A stretch of 64,000 nt of DNA from UBA6059 sp964351595 (GCA_964351595.1 CAYGOT010000005.1:1-64000), one strand, 5' to 3'. Positions 8,544-17,357 are shown, counted from the first letter of the stretch. Notes: generated by a model not told the origin, from the sequence alone. Translations and numbers: made by a program.

Positions 8544-9959
8544 CTAAAGTTGTCTAGCCGTTTGTTTGATAAGCTCCCATGATGCTTTAATATGATGCGC
8601 CTCAACATTTGTCTGTCCAATTGGCATCCTCAGTGCGTATTTTCCATTGGCCTTAGTATGAGACAGGAATATCTTACCCGTAGCGTTGAGGTTTTGGATC
8701 AGTTGCTCGTTGAGGCCATCTAACTGATCTGCACTCTGATTTTGCCGAGCATACCTAAACACGACCATGTTGATCACTTTAGGGGTGACCACTTCAAAAT
8801 CCGCCTCAGCCAGCACTTGCTCATGGAGCCAATCTGCCAATGAGATATGATGCCTCAGCTTCTCCCGGAGACCCTCCATGCCAAAGCTGCGGATAACAAA
8901 CCATAGTTTGAGTGCTCTAAATCTGCGGCCAAGCGGGATGCCCCAGTCACGGTAGTCGTTTACCGCACCTCTGGAGCTTGTCTTTAGGTATTCCGGTAGG
9001 ATCTCAAATGTTTTGATCAACGCATCCTTACTCTTGACATAGTAGGCCGTACAGTCAAAGTTGGTGAACATCCACTTGTGCGGATTGAATACGAAGCTAT
9101 CCGCATCCGCAATACCGTCTATCCAATGATGATATTCCGGTAGGAGGAGCGCAGTACCGGCGTACGCTGCATCGATATGATGCCACACGCCGTGTGCCTG
9201 ACAAATAGCCGAAATGGCCCTGACATCATCAACGGCCACCGTCCCGGTAGTACCAATGGCACTTACCACACATATGGGCGTATAACCCTGATTGAGATCA
9301 TGCTTGATCTGAGCCTCCAGCTCGGCAGTCTTCATCGACATGTCTTCACCTACCGGAATTTTGACAAGATTGCGACTGCCAATTCCAGCTATTTTGACAC
9401 CTTTTTCTATACTGCTGTGTGTCTCTGACGAACAATAGACTCTGAAGACCTGCTCTCCAGTGAATCCGGATTTGTTGATATCGAATGCTGTAGCCTGCTC
9501 ACGTGCTGTGAGGATAGCTGCCAGGGTAGCAGTAGAGGCAGTATCCTGTATGACGCCCGACCAATCAGCGGGTATACCCATTTCCTTACCCAGCCAATTC
9601 AGGACTTGTTCTTCGAGCTCAGCTGCGGCAGGTGAGGTCTCCCAGATCATACACTGAGCACCCAATGTCGACATCACCATCTCAGCCATGATAGATGGGT
9701 AGCTGTTATTGGCAGGAAAGTAGGCATGGAAGTTTGGGCTCTGCCAGTGCGTGATTCCAGGCATTATGATCTTTTGAAAGTCAGTCCAGATAGCATCAAA
9801 TGATTCGCCTGAAGCTGGTGGTTGTGGCGGTAGCTGCGCTTTGATCTCACCTGGAGTTACAGTCGACTTTACTGGGTACTCCTCTACATTTTCCATGTAG
9901 TCCGCCATCCAGTCGACCAACTCATATGCCCGTTTTTTGAATTCCTCTTTGTCAATCAT
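8544..9959 (-). CDS. PLP-dependent aromatic-L-amino-acid decarboxylase family protein
   Basis: A 471-residue group II decarboxylase (DOPA/tryptophan/tyrosine decarboxylase type). ATG at 9959 (MIDKEEFKKRAYELVDWMADY) gives the canonical family N-terminus; a longer frame to 10013 adds unrelated residues. PLP features are the Schiff-base lysine in NPHKW (K295), His181 in SSETHSS, Asp263 in HIDAAYAG, and the IGTTGTV turn. The FHAYFP segment (about residue 79-84) is also conserved. Substrate (Phe, Tyr, Trp or DOPA) cannot be assigned. It converges on the GH3-LysE pair and may act in related amino-acid metabolism. Confidence 0.92.
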   Translation of the reverse strand: MIDKEEFKKRAYELVDWMADYMENVEEYPVKSTVTPGEIKAQLPPQPPASGESFDAIWTDFQKIIMPGITHWQSPNFHAYFPANNSYPSIMAEMVMSTLGAQCMIWETSPAAAELEEQVLNWLGKEMGIPADWSGVIQDTASTATLAAILTAREQATAFDINKSGFTGEQVFRVYCSSETHSSIEKGVKIAGIGSRNLVKIPVGEDMSMKTAELEAQIKHDLNQGYTPICVVSAIGTTGTVAVDDVRAISAICQAHGVWHHIDAAYAGTALLLPEYHHWIDGIADADSFVFNPHKWMFTNFDCTAYYVKSKDALIKTFEILPEYLKTSSRGAVNDYRDWGIPLGRRFRALKLWFVIRSFGMEGLREKLRHHISLADWLHEQVLAEADFEVVTPKVINMVVFRYARQNQSADQLDGLNEQLIQNLNATGKIFLSHTKANGKYALRMPIGQTNVEAHHIKASWELIKQTARQL

Positions 9960-10058
9960 AATTGTCTGTTCGGATCGTGAATTTAGCAAACGATTAGATG
10001 CCAACATGGACAACTGCGTGTTAGTCTATTTTATTATTTGCCATGCGTGACCTAATTT

Positions 10059-10068
10059 CCTATCGGAA
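10059..10068. repeat. CCTATCGGAA variant of the dispersed 10-mer
   Basis: One-base (C to T) variant of the CCTACCGGAA repeat, in the short leader just before the esterase ATG at 10072. Other copies of the same variant are at 23660-23669 (minus orientation), 40143-40152, and 40934-40943 (minus). Confidence 0.6.
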
Positions 10069-10071
10069 AAT

Positions 10072-10731
10072 ATGACGATGGAAGTAAAAGAGACGCAATT
10101 ACAGATTCAGGCAACTTACCCTGTTTATACGCTTAACGAATTTACAGATAGCACTAAGACGATTTGGATAGCATGCCATGGCTATGGGCAGTTAGCGAGG
10201 TACTTTGTGAAGCGATTTGACGTACTCAATTCGTCCGAGAATTTCGTTATTGCGCCACAAGGGCTATCGAGGTTTTACGCCGACGGCAACTATGGTAAAG
10301 TAGGCGCCAGCTGGATGACTAAGGAGAATAGAGAGCTTGACCTGCACAATCAGCGACAGTATTTTGATGTCCTGTTCGATCAGGTCTTGCCTGGTGTTAA
10401 TTGGGATAAGTGCAGTTTGAAACTTTTTGGGTTTTCTCAAGGTGTGACCATGATCAGCCGACTAGCGGTCTACAAGCAGCTGATTTTTGATCAACTAGTA
10501 CTTTGGGCGGGAGGCATGCCTCATGAGCAGACGGCAGCAGACTGGGAGTATCTCCCGACTAGTACAAAGATTGACTTGGTCATCGGAGACAAGGATGAGT
10601 ATTTTAGTCAGAAGACCGTGGAAAGTCAGGTAGCAAAGGTGAAAGAGCTGACAGGTCTTGATCCAAAGCTGACTGTTTTCGATGGAAAGCATGAAGTCAC
10701 AAGAGAGGTATTATCTCAGATAGTCCGTTGA
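10072..10731 (+). CDS. alpha/beta-hydrolase, phospholipase/carboxylesterase family
   Basis: A 219-residue cytoplasmic serine esterase without signal peptide. The nucleophile elbow is GFSQG (S122). The oxyanion region ACHGYGQLA is at 34-42. The acid is probably in VIGDKDEYF (about 189-197) and the His in DGKHEVTRE near 206. The size matches the small carboxylesterase/acyl-protein-thioesterase group (DUF/YpfH-like). ATG at 10072 has an alternative ATG two codons later. It is transcribed divergently from the decarboxylase across a 112-bp spacer. Confidence 0.85.
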   Translation: MTMEVKETQLQIQATYPVYTLNEFTDSTKTIWIACHGYGQLARYFVKRFDVLNSSENFVIAPQGLSRFYADGNYGKVGASWMTKENRELDLHNQRQYFDVLFDQVLPGVNWDKCSLKLFGFSQGVTMISRLAVYKQLIFDQLVLWAGGMPHEQTAADWEYLPTSTKIDLVIGDKDEYFSQKTVESQVAKVKELTGLDPKLTVFDGKHEVTREVLSQIVR

Positions 10732-10844
10732 TTTGAATAGTCGTTACTGTTGATCGATATTGGTACCACATGAACGTGACTGTCCGCTGGCGGTCGATCA
10801 AGCTTAACGGAGAAGCCTTGATTGGCTTTATAGGATGATTATTG

Positions 10845-10860
10845 TTGGTACGGCCTTTGG
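10845..10860 (+). promoter_or_regulatory. candidate sigma-54-type (-24/-12) promoter of permease 1
   Basis: TTGGTACGGCCTTTGG has the GG-N10-GG geometry of a -24/-12 element. Consensus is TTGGCACG-N4-TTGC; here -24 is TTGGTACG and the last base of -12 is G, not C. The predicted start near 10872 leaves a 14-nt leader before ATG 10886. The same architecture precedes the other two orphan permeases (26906-26921, 45523-45538). Confidence 0.55.
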
Positions 10861-10885
10861 ATAGCTAACTCAAAACTCATCGACT

Positions 10886-13276
10886 ATGATTAAGAACTTC
10901 ATCACTATCGCCTACCGCAATTTTATGCGGAACAAACTCTTCTCTTTGATCAATCTAGCTGGTCTTTCTTTTGGTATAGCCTGCTGTATTTTGATTTTCA
11001 ATTTCGTCTCTCATGAGCTTAGCTACGAGAGCAGCCATGCTAAGGTTGACAACCTCTACCGTATGCTGACCATTGGCACTCAAGGCGACAAGACCGAGAC
11101 GCTCGCTGTGACCGCCAACATTCTCGGCCCAATCATGAAGCGCGAGTATCCCGAGGTACTCAATTACGCCAGATACAATGACATTGGAGGCTTCCGACCA
11201 ATGATTGTCCAATATGGTGACAAGATTTTCAATGAGACGAAGTTTGCCATGGGTGACAGTTCGATGCTTGACTTATTCACTTTCCACTTTGTTAATGGAG
11301 AAGCACGAAATTCTCTCAGAAATCCAATGACCTGTATTATCACCCAATCCACAGCTGAAAAATATTTTGGTCAGGAGTACCCTATCGGGAAAACTATAAA
11401 AGTTGACAATAGATGGGATGTGAGTGTCGACGCTGTGATTGAAGACCTGCCTAGTAGTACGACACTGGATTTCAACGTGCTCATGTCGTTTCACTCGCTA
11501 AAGAATAATACTCAGGAAGCCTGGTTCCCAATGAATTACAATACTTATGTGGAACTAGTTGATGGAGCTAATATCTCGGACATCAGCATTAAACTGAATG
11601 AATACGTCGCTGCGCAGTTTAAGCAGATGTTTGGTGAAGCAGCACCTTTTAAGGCACATTTTGAATTTCAGCCGCTTGCTCAGATTTATCTACAACAAGG
11701 CATCAGGGCGGATTTGGGAAGAAGATCAGACTTATCAAGTATTTATGCATTTGCGGTAATCGGTCTTTTCATACTTCTGATTGCTTGTATCAACTATATC
11801 AATCTCACCACAGCTAAATCCGAGAAGAGAGCTCGTGAAGTTGGGATTCGAAAGGTGATGGGGGCATTAAAAAAGCAATTGATCTTTCAATTCTACGGAG
11901 AGACTTTCATTATGACTTTCCTAGCGGCAATATTGGCAATAGGTCTGGCCGAACTATTTCTTCCCTATTTCAACGGGTTGGCCGATAAGCAACTGTCTTT
12001 GGACATTTACAGCGTTGGAGCATTAGGGATACTGATTATCGGGGTGGTAATAATAGCTCTGGTATCAGGTAGTTATCCTGCCATGTACCTTTCTTCATTC
12101 GCCCCTGCTACTGTGCTCAAGGGAAGCTTCAAATCCGGCAAGAGCGGGGATAGATTCAGAAAAATACTGGTCACCGCTCAGTTTTTCATCGCGGCTGTAC
12201 TCATAGTGGGTGTGCTGGTGATCTTTCAGCAACTGCAGTATGCTTCCGAAAAGAAATTGGGGTTTGACAGTGAGGAGGTTTTGGTAATTGATGTGATTGG
12301 TAAAGAAGCCTCGGACAATTCGGAGATACTTAAGTCGAGGGTTGAGCAGCTGGCTGGTGTATCAAGTGTATCTCTAGCTTCAGAGGTGGTAGGTGCTGTG
12401 CGTGCTGGTTACGGATGCGTGGGAGAAGGCATGGAACCAAACGAGTCAGTCAACTGCTTTGGCTTATTATCCGACCCGGATTTGTTCGCCACTTTGAATT
12501 TGCAACTGATTGCAGGCACAGGATATCGTGATCAGGCAGAAGGTGATTCAATTGTACAATTTGTGATTAACGAAAAAATGGCGGAGCAGATAGGTTGGAG
12601 CTCGGAAGAAGCCATTGGTAAGTCCTTTGATTCTGGATTTGGTGACGGAGGTAGAGTGGTTGGAGTGGTGGAGGATTTTCATTTCAACTCGCTCAAGACC
12701 GACATAGAACCTATTGCGCTATGGGTAGGAGATCAGCACTATAGGGTAATGTATATTAAGGCCAGCATGTCCAACAGTAAGGCATTGATGGCAAGGCTGA
12801 CCGAAGAATGGCGTCAACTCAACCCAAATAGCCCACTGGAAATGGCTTTTTTAGATGATGAACTCAACAGTCTTTATGAAAATGAGGAACGAACCGCAAA
12901 CATCTTGATGCTATTTACTTTATTGTCGATCGCGATCGGCTGTCTTGGTTTGTTTGGCCTTACTACTTTCGTCGTGGAAAAGCGCACCAAGGAAATTGGA
13001 ATACGGAAGGTGCTGGGTGCCAGTGAGATGCTCTTAATACGACTATTATCCTGGGACTTTTTGAAGTTGGTACTTATTGCGAATGTTCTTGCTTTCCCAC
13101 TGGCCTGGTATGGCATGAATCAATGGCTTGATAACTTTGCCTATCATATAGCGATTGGTTGGGAGATATTCCTTTTGACCGGATTGGTTGGGATGTTTAT
13201 TTCTTTGTCCACGGTAATTTTTCACGCGCTGCGCACGGCGAGATCCAATCCTACTTCCTCATTGAGGAATGAGTAG
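10886..13276 (+). CDS. orphan FtsX/MacB-type ABC transporter permease (1)
   Basis: A 796-residue inner-membrane protein with the duplicated MacB layout: TM1 at about 20-41, periplasmic MacB_PCD domain, three helices (about 289-308, 341-360, 376-396), a fourth at about 426-446 starting the second half, a second periplasmic domain, then helices at about 672-695, 715-741 and 761-782. The cytoplasmic signatures EVGIRKVMGA (after the first TM group) and EIGIRKVLGA (second) are typical of the family. No ATPase, HlyD or TolC gene is adjacent, so the ATPase partner must be elsewhere. Paralogues lie at 26946 and 45607. Substrate unknown; relatives do mechanotransmission or peptide/lipid export. Confidence 0.92.
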   Translation: MIKNFITIAYRNFMRNKLFSLINLAGLSFGIACCILIFNFVSHELSYESSHAKVDNLYRMLTIGTQGDKTETLAVTANILGPIMKREYPEVLNYARYNDIGGFRPMIVQYGDKIFNETKFAMGDSSMLDLFTFHFVNGEARNSLRNPMTCIITQSTAEKYFGQEYPIGKTIKVDNRWDVSVDAVIEDLPSSTTLDFNVLMSFHSLKNNTQEAWFPMNYNTYVELVDGANISDISIKLNEYVAAQFKQMFGEAAPFKAHFEFQPLAQIYLQQGIRADLGRRSDLSSIYAFAVIGLFILLIACINYINLTTAKSEKRAREVGIRKVMGALKKQLIFQFYGETFIMTFLAAILAIGLAELFLPYFNGLADKQLSLDIYSVGALGILIIGVVIIALVSGSYPAMYLSSFAPATVLKGSFKSGKSGDRFRKILVTAQFFIAAVLIVGVLVIFQQLQYASEKKLGFDSEEVLVIDVIGKEASDNSEILKSRVEQLAGVSSVSLASEVVGAVRAGYGCVGEGMEPNESVNCFGLLSDPDLFATLNLQLIAGTGYRDQAEGDSIVQFVINEKMAEQIGWSSEEAIGKSFDSGFGDGGRVVGVVEDFHFNSLKTDIEPIALWVGDQHYRVMYIKASMSNSKALMARLTEEWRQLNPNSPLEMAFLDDELNSLYENEERTANILMLFTLLSIAIGCLGLFGLTTFVVEKRTKEIGIRKVLGASEMLLIRLLSWDFLKLVLIANVLAFPLAWYGMNQWLDNFAYHIAIGWEIFLLTGLVGMFISLSTVIFHALRTARSNPTSSLRNE

Positions 13277-13296
13277 CGAAATATGGATACGAAAAA

Positions 13297-13327
13297 GGCC
13301 ACTGTCTACGATTAGACAGTGGCCTTT
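13297..13327. terminator. bidirectional rho-independent terminator
   Basis: An 11-bp perfect stem, GGCCACTGTCT (13297-13307) with AGACAGTGGCC (13314-13324), 6-nt loop, preceded by AAAAA and followed by TTT. It separates permease 1 (ends 13276) from the convergent 193-residue gene (ends 13350) and can serve both. Confidence 0.85.
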
Positions 13328-13349
13328 CTGAATTTTGGGATGCTGTGAC

Positions 13350-13931
13350 CTATTGCTCAGATTTGTCGTAAGCCCTTACATCATCGATATGAAGCTTATG
13401 GACGTGCTTGTCTATGTGCTCTACTCTCGAGTCAATGTGTTTGATGTATTTTCTTAGGTCAGTTTCCAGTAAAAGGATTTGGCCATCATAGGAGTTAGCC
13501 CCAATATCATTCTTCGAGTATTTCTTATCATGCTCGATCTCTCTGCGAAAACCGCATTCATCTTTGAGTTTGATCATAAAGGCAGTTGTGCTATACTCAT
13601 GCTCAAACTTCTCTATTTCCTTGAGAGTAGCTTTTTGTTCTTTATCATCGAGTAGCGCCATTTCGGTAGGGTCGGTGATAATCTTTAGCACAAGTGAATC
13701 ATAATGATGAATGATGCCCAAAGTGTTTACCACATTTGCCCGATAGGCATCTATGGTACAATATGACTTAAGGCCGGAGTACGTACTCAAGTCCTCAGAC
13801 AAGGTTTCCCACTCAGTGACTAACTGGTCAAACTCCTGCTCTAGACTCAATTCTTGCTCTTCTGTCATTTCCTGCGCATGAAGAGCAGTTCCCAAGAAGA
13901 TAATCGATAGAGAAAGTATCAGCTTATTCAT
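13350..13931 (-). CDS. secreted hypothetical protein (193 aa), helical
   Basis: Begins with a signal peptide (MNKLILSLSIIFLGTALHAQ). The mature part is acidic and strongly helical, with heptad-like stretches (ELSLEQEFDQLVTEWETL, KEIEKFEHEYSTTAFMIK). There are two cysteines (about 58 and 126) and a His-rich C-terminal segment (HIDSRVEHIDKHVHKLHID, roughly 165-183) that could bind metal. I do not recognise the family. It is monocistronic, with an AT-rich upstream region before the divergent 52-residue gene. Confidence 0.7.
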   Translation of the reverse strand: MNKLILSLSIIFLGTALHAQEMTEEQELSLEQEFDQLVTEWETLSEDLSTYSGLKSYCTIDAYRANVVNTLGIIHHYDSLVLKIITDPTEMALLDDKEQKATLKEIEKFEHEYSTTAFMIKLKDECGFRREIEHDKKYSKNDIGANSYDGQILLLETDLRKYIKHIDSRVEHIDKHVHKLHIDDVRAYDKSEQ

Positions 13932-14084
13932 AAGATTTATTTTAATTCAAATTTATAGTAAAATCTTCTTTTCCACTTTACAACATTGATGCCAAGGTTT
14001 TATTGAGGATTCTTTCAACATTTTTAAAACAATATTGTGAAGCTATCGTTTATGATAGTAATACTATTAAATAGTAAAGATGTT

Positions 14085-14243
14085 ATGGCAAATATGTTCA
14101 ACTATTGTAAGGTAATTCTAGGTAAAGTCAGTTTTGACCGATCCTTGTTCAGGAAGGAATATAGGAAGTCATTAAGGTTACTTAGTGACGCTGAGGCGCA
14201 GGCGTTAAAGCACTGGATTAGAAATCAACAAAATCTGGCTTAG
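14085..14243 (+). CDS. small conserved-looking protein (52 aa)
   Basis: A 52-residue basic protein starting ATG 14085 (or the ATG 3 codons later at 14094). The core FNYCKVILGKVSFDRSLFRK followed by a helical RKSLRLLSDAEAQALKHWIR resembles small uncharacterised proteins I have seen in Cytophagales, but I cannot name a family. An upstream GTG at 14037 would add 16 residues of low-quality sequence. No signal peptide. It is followed by a strong hairpin terminator at 14300-14321, which supports it being a real independent transcript. Confidence 0.55.
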   Translation: MANMFNYCKVILGKVSFDRSLFRKEYRKSLRLLSDAEAQALKHWIRNQQNLA

Positions 14244-14299
14244 CCTGAAATTCATTGAAGTTTACCATTTAGTTGGTAGTTATCTCGTTTAGCTAGTGG

Positions 14300-14326
14300 A
14301 CCTGCCTGTTTTCAGGCAGGTCTTTC
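14300..14326 (+). terminator. rho-independent terminator
   Basis: A 9-bp stem, ACCTGCCTG (14300-14308) and CAGGCAGGT (14313-14321), TTTT loop, then CTTTCT. It ends the 52-residue gene and lies only 13-18 bp before the xth ATG, so the xth promoter must overlap it or lie upstream and read through. Confidence 0.7.
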
Positions 14327-14338
14327 TATATTTACCCT

Positions 14339-15115
14339 ATGGGTATTTCAAAGCTTGTTTCCTGGAATGTCAATGGTATTCGCGCCATTACGAAGAAGGA
14401 TTTTTTTGATGATGTGAGCACGATGGATCCTGATGTCCTGTGCCTTCAGGAAACGAAGGCCACTGTAGAGGCTACCAAGGAAGCGCTAACTCCGCTCGAA
14501 GGGTATCATATTTATGGTAATGAGTCAAAAGCGCGTAAAGGATATTCGGGAACGGCCATTATCTCCAAGGTTGAACCGATCAATGTGACCTATGACATAG
14601 GACACCCTGAGCATGATCAGGAGGGAAGAGTCATCACGGCTGAGTATGCTGACTACTTCGTCGTAGTGGTATACGTGCCTAACTCTGGCGAGGGACTCAA
14701 GCGCATAGACTACCGTGAATCCTGGGACAAGGCTTTTTTCGACTACTGCAAGGGATTGGAAGCTCAAAAGCCCGTCATTGTCAATGGTGACCTGAACGTC
14801 GCACACTCAGAGCTTGATATCGCCAGACCAAAAGCCAACTATAATAAGTCAGCCGGTTACACCCAGCGTGAGATTGACGGCTTGAGCCATTGGCTTGACA
14901 ATGGGTTTGTTGATAGTTTCAGGTATTTCTATCCAGATGAGGTGAAGTACAGCTGGTGGAATTACAGATTTAAAGCGCGTGAGCGAAATGTGGGTTGGCG
15001 GATTGACTACTTCCTTATTAGCGAAGGTCTAATGAGTAAAGTCAAAGATGCGCTGATCTTCAACGAGCATTATGGATCAGACCACTGCCCTGTGGGTGTT
15101 TTGGTTGAGCGTTAA
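14339..15115 (+). CDS. xth: exodeoxyribonuclease III
   Basis: A 258-residue class II AP endonuclease / 3'-5' exonuclease for base-excision repair. Catalytic residues are visible: N10 in SWNVNG, E38 in LQETK, the Y/R region YVPNSGEGLKRIDYR (about 112-126), D151 and N153 in NGDLNVAH, and the C-terminal SDHCPV with D248 and H249. The length is standard. The ATG follows a terminator closely and no clear ribosome-binding site is seen. Confidence 0.95.
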   Translation: MGISKLVSWNVNGIRAITKKDFFDDVSTMDPDVLCLQETKATVEATKEALTPLEGYHIYGNESKARKGYSGTAIISKVEPINVTYDIGHPEHDQEGRVITAEYADYFVVVVYVPNSGEGLKRIDYRESWDKAFFDYCKGLEAQKPVIVNGDLNVAHSELDIARPKANYNKSAGYTQREIDGLSHWLDNGFVDSFRYFYPDEVKYSWWNYRFKARERNVGWRIDYFLISEGLMSKVKDALIFNEHYGSDHCPVGVLVER

Positions 15116-15122
15116 ATAGGAA

Positions 15123-15581
15123 CTATCGGTTATTTCGTGAGCTGTGATTGCGATGCTTTCCTTCTGACATCCTTTGCGAAATGTCCTTCTTAAACTCGTC
15201 CATTTTCTGCTTCTGCTCAGGAGTGCACATCTCCCTTATCTTCCTAAAGTGTTCAAAGGTCAGGAAGTCAATTTCACCTTCCAGCTGACCAATATCTTTA
15301 GTGAGTCGCTGAGCCTCGTTGCTGTCTTTCGCGTTCATCAGAGATTGCTTAAGATCCCTGATCCTATCCATTTTAGGTTCTACCACCGCAAAATGATCTT
15401 TCCTCAAACCTTCAAATTGCACTTCCTGAGCCTCGTTTAGGTCCAGCTGCCTCACCAGCATATGTGAGGACGGTCTCCTTGACCTGTCGTGTCCGGTAGA
15501 GTGAAGTACGATCATCGCAATCAGCACCAAATTGATGACGACCATTACGATAAGCCCGATAGTTATAGTTTTTTTACTCAT
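15123..15581 (-). CDS. CnrX/CpxP-like periplasmic metal/stress sensor
   Basis: A 152-residue protein with an N-terminal membrane anchor (about 6-26) and a helical periplasmic domain. The pattern LDLNEAQEVQFEGLRKDHF ... DIGQLEGEIDFLTFEHFRKIREMCTPEQKQKMDEF matches the LTxxQ/heavy-metal-resistance fold (CnrX, ZraP, Spy, CpxP). The basic, His/Ser/Asn-rich tail (RNHSSRNN) may be flexible. It is third in a sigma / anti-sigma / sensor run (13 bp after the anti-sigma-like gene), the same order of parts as CnrH-CnrY-CnrX systems. The ligand is unknown. Confidence 0.75.
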   Translation of the reverse strand: MSKKTITIGLIVMVVINLVLIAMIVLHSTGHDRSRRPSSHMLVRQLDLNEAQEVQFEGLRKDHFAVVEPKMDRIRDLKQSLMNAKDSNEAQRLTKDIGQLEGEIDFLTFEHFRKIREMCTPEQKQKMDEFKKDISQRMSEGKHRNHSSRNNR

Positions 15582-15594
15582 GATTCTGATTTTA

Positions 15595-15960
15595 TCATTC
15601 TTCTATATAGCTGTACATCGATGTGTATTCAAGTTGATACTCATCGATGAGCACCTCCATTTTGGCGGTTTGACCTACCGGAATATCTTCCAGGTCATAG
15701 CTGTATAATACTACGCTCAGATTGATGACCATAAGCAGCGCAATTGATGCCATGGCCCATTGACTTTGAAAAAATGCTGTCAGCCAACCCACTTCTGATA
15801 CGGTTTCTGTTTTTCTATCCAGACGACTCTTCACCCTGGTGTAGAAGAAAGGACCCGGGTCACTCATTTCCATATTATCAAGACTACTCATCACCTCATT
15901 CACGAATGATTCTGCATCTTTTTCTTCTCGATCATCCCCATTGTTCTTATTGTGATTCAT
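15595..15960 (-). CDS. membrane anti-sigma-factor-like protein
   Basis: A 121-residue protein with an acidic cytoplasmic N-terminus (about 1-70), one membrane helix (about 73-90, MASIALLMVINLSVVLYSY) and a ~30-residue periplasmic tail. This topology and its overlap by 14 bp with the upstream ECF sigma gene indicate a single-pass anti-sigma factor. I see no zinc-binding HxxxCxxC motif, so it would belong to a non-ZAS class. Assignment rests on context and topology rather than a recognised domain. Confidence 0.7.
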   Translation of the reverse strand: MNHNKNNGDDREEKDAESFVNEVMSSLDNMEMSDPGPFFYTRVKSRLDRKTETVSEVGWLTAFFQSQWAMASIALLMVINLSVVLYSYDLEDIPVGQTAKMEVLIDEYQLEYTSMYSYIEE

Positions 15961-16531
15961 AATAGTAGGTGGTTAAGTGTTTTTTCAAATTTGCTTTGGC
16001 TCTGTGCATCAGAGATTCTACCGATGATAAAGACGTATTCATGATGCTGGAGATTTCCTGATAACTGAGCCCTTGTATCTTATGAAGAGTAAATGCTGTC
16101 TGCTGGCTTTCCGGTAGGCGGTCAATAGCACCGAAAAGCATGGCAGCATTCTCCTTTTGCTCCAGCTTGATGCCTGGATGAACAAAGTCTGGTGGCTCCA
16201 CCATCTGCTCTCCGTCGGAGTTAAACAAACCGAGTATCGGGGCGAATCTTTTTTTCCTTTTCTTGTACCGCATCAACTCCAGCGATTTTGTTACCGCAAT
16301 CCTGTAAATCCAGGTTGACAATTTTGATTCTCCTTTGAACTTGTCGATTGACTGGAAAACCTCAATAAATACTTCTTGAGAGACGTCTTCAGCTTCACTT
16401 TCCGATCTAAGTAGCCCCAGGGAAGTATTGTAGACAAGTCGCTGATATAACTCCACAAGGGTGCGGAAGGCCTCCTCCGAACCGACTTTTAGATCATCTA
16501 CCAGTGCTTGGTCTTCCAACAATGCCTGCAT
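15947..16531 (-). CDS. ECF-family RNA polymerase sigma factor
   Basis: A 194-residue sigma-70 family protein. Region 2 includes YQRLVYNTSLGLLRSESEAEDVSQEVFIEVFQ and STWIYRIAVTKSLELMR (about 28-95). Region 4 includes RLPESQQTAFTLHKIQGLSYQEI and SVESLMHRAKANLKK (about 137-190). A 25-residue linker with GLFNSDGEQMVEPPDF is slightly longer than usual. The gene starts a minus-strand cassette with the anti-sigma-like and CnrX-like genes (overlap 14 bp, then 13 bp). Confidence 0.92.
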   Translation of the reverse strand: MQALLEDQALVDDLKVGSEEAFRTLVELYQRLVYNTSLGLLRSESEAEDVSQEVFIEVFQSIDKFKGESKLSTWIYRIAVTKSLELMRYKKRKKRFAPILGLFNSDGEQMVEPPDFVHPGIKLEQKENAAMLFGAIDRLPESQQTAFTLHKIQGLSYQEISSIMNTSLSSVESLMHRAKANLKKHLTTYYYESQ

Positions 16532-16628
16532 TTATTGATTAGAGGTCAATCAAAGAAGAAACTTGCGCATGAGAAAGAGTATTCTCTGGTTTATTCAAGT
16601 TTTAACGATAAACACGACCATGAGCGCC

Positions 16629-17357
16629 CTACATGATCGGACTTTGGTCACGCGGAAGACTAAGCCTAATGACACCTTCCGAGTAGGGAGCGATTTCATA
16701 CGGATTATATATGAAGGTGATACTGTCATTGCTGAGTATGAAGTTTTCGTTGGGGGTGATGGTCTCCGTAAGCAGAGAAATGGAGGGGTCGATACTTACT
16801 GACATAATGGTGCCCATGCGATCCACTTCCTCCTGCGAGTACAGGTCCGCGAGCACTATAGGTTTGCCTGTAGCTTTATCCACCTGATAGTAGTTAATGG
16901 CGTAGTTGCCATGAGCACCACCGCCATATTCATTGATGGCCGCAGCAATTAAGATTGCCGAATCAACCTCATTCTCTACGGTGATTTGATGTTTTGTGAA
17001 CCAACTCTGGCTGCTCTCAGGGAAATCACGTTTGAATTCGGCATAATTGGTAATGAAATCGGAGGCAATGCTGTCCAGGGGTAGCATTCTAAGGTCTGGG
17101 TCAAAGACTGGGGACTTAATGTCGTTAATAAACTGATTAACAGCCTCGAGGCTTGCGCCTTCAAAAACGGGATACGACACTTCGAAGTAGGTACAGTTCT
17201 CATCAGTGCTTTTACAATTCTCAAATGAAGCGTAGAAGCGCTCCATCCTGAATTCGGATGGCTCTGCGGGTTTTTGATCTTCTGAGTTTTCCTGAGTAGC
17301 CGGCTCACATGCCGCTATCGCAATCCCAAAAGCGAGGTAGACAAAATATCGTTTCAT
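16629..17357 (-). CDS. DUF4163/DUF3298 (RsiV-like) lipoprotein
   Basis: A 242-residue lipoprotein: the signal ends in a lipobox AIAAC (Cys about 17). The mature part fits the PdaC/SigV N-terminal domain (DUF4163, about 40-140) followed by DUF3298: NEYGGGAHGNYAINYYQVD (about 141-159), LADLY, then FIYNPYEIAPYSEGVIRLSLP. This domain pair is found in anti-sigma RsiV and in many Bacteroidota lipoproteins, often proposed to bind peptidoglycan fragments or lysozyme. It is 98 bp upstream of the ECF sigma gene on the same strand. Confidence 0.85.
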   Translation of the reverse strand: MKRYFVYLAFGIAIAACEPATQENSEDQKPAEPSEFRMERFYASFENCKSTDENCTYFEVSYPVFEGASLEAVNQFINDIKSPVFDPDLRMLPLDSIASDFITNYAEFKRDFPESSQSWFTKHQITVENEVDSAILIAAAINEYGGGAHGNYAINYYQVDKATGKPIVLADLYSQEEVDRMGTIMSVSIDPSISLLTETITPNENFILSNDSITFIYNPYEIAPYSEGVIRLSLPRDQSPIM

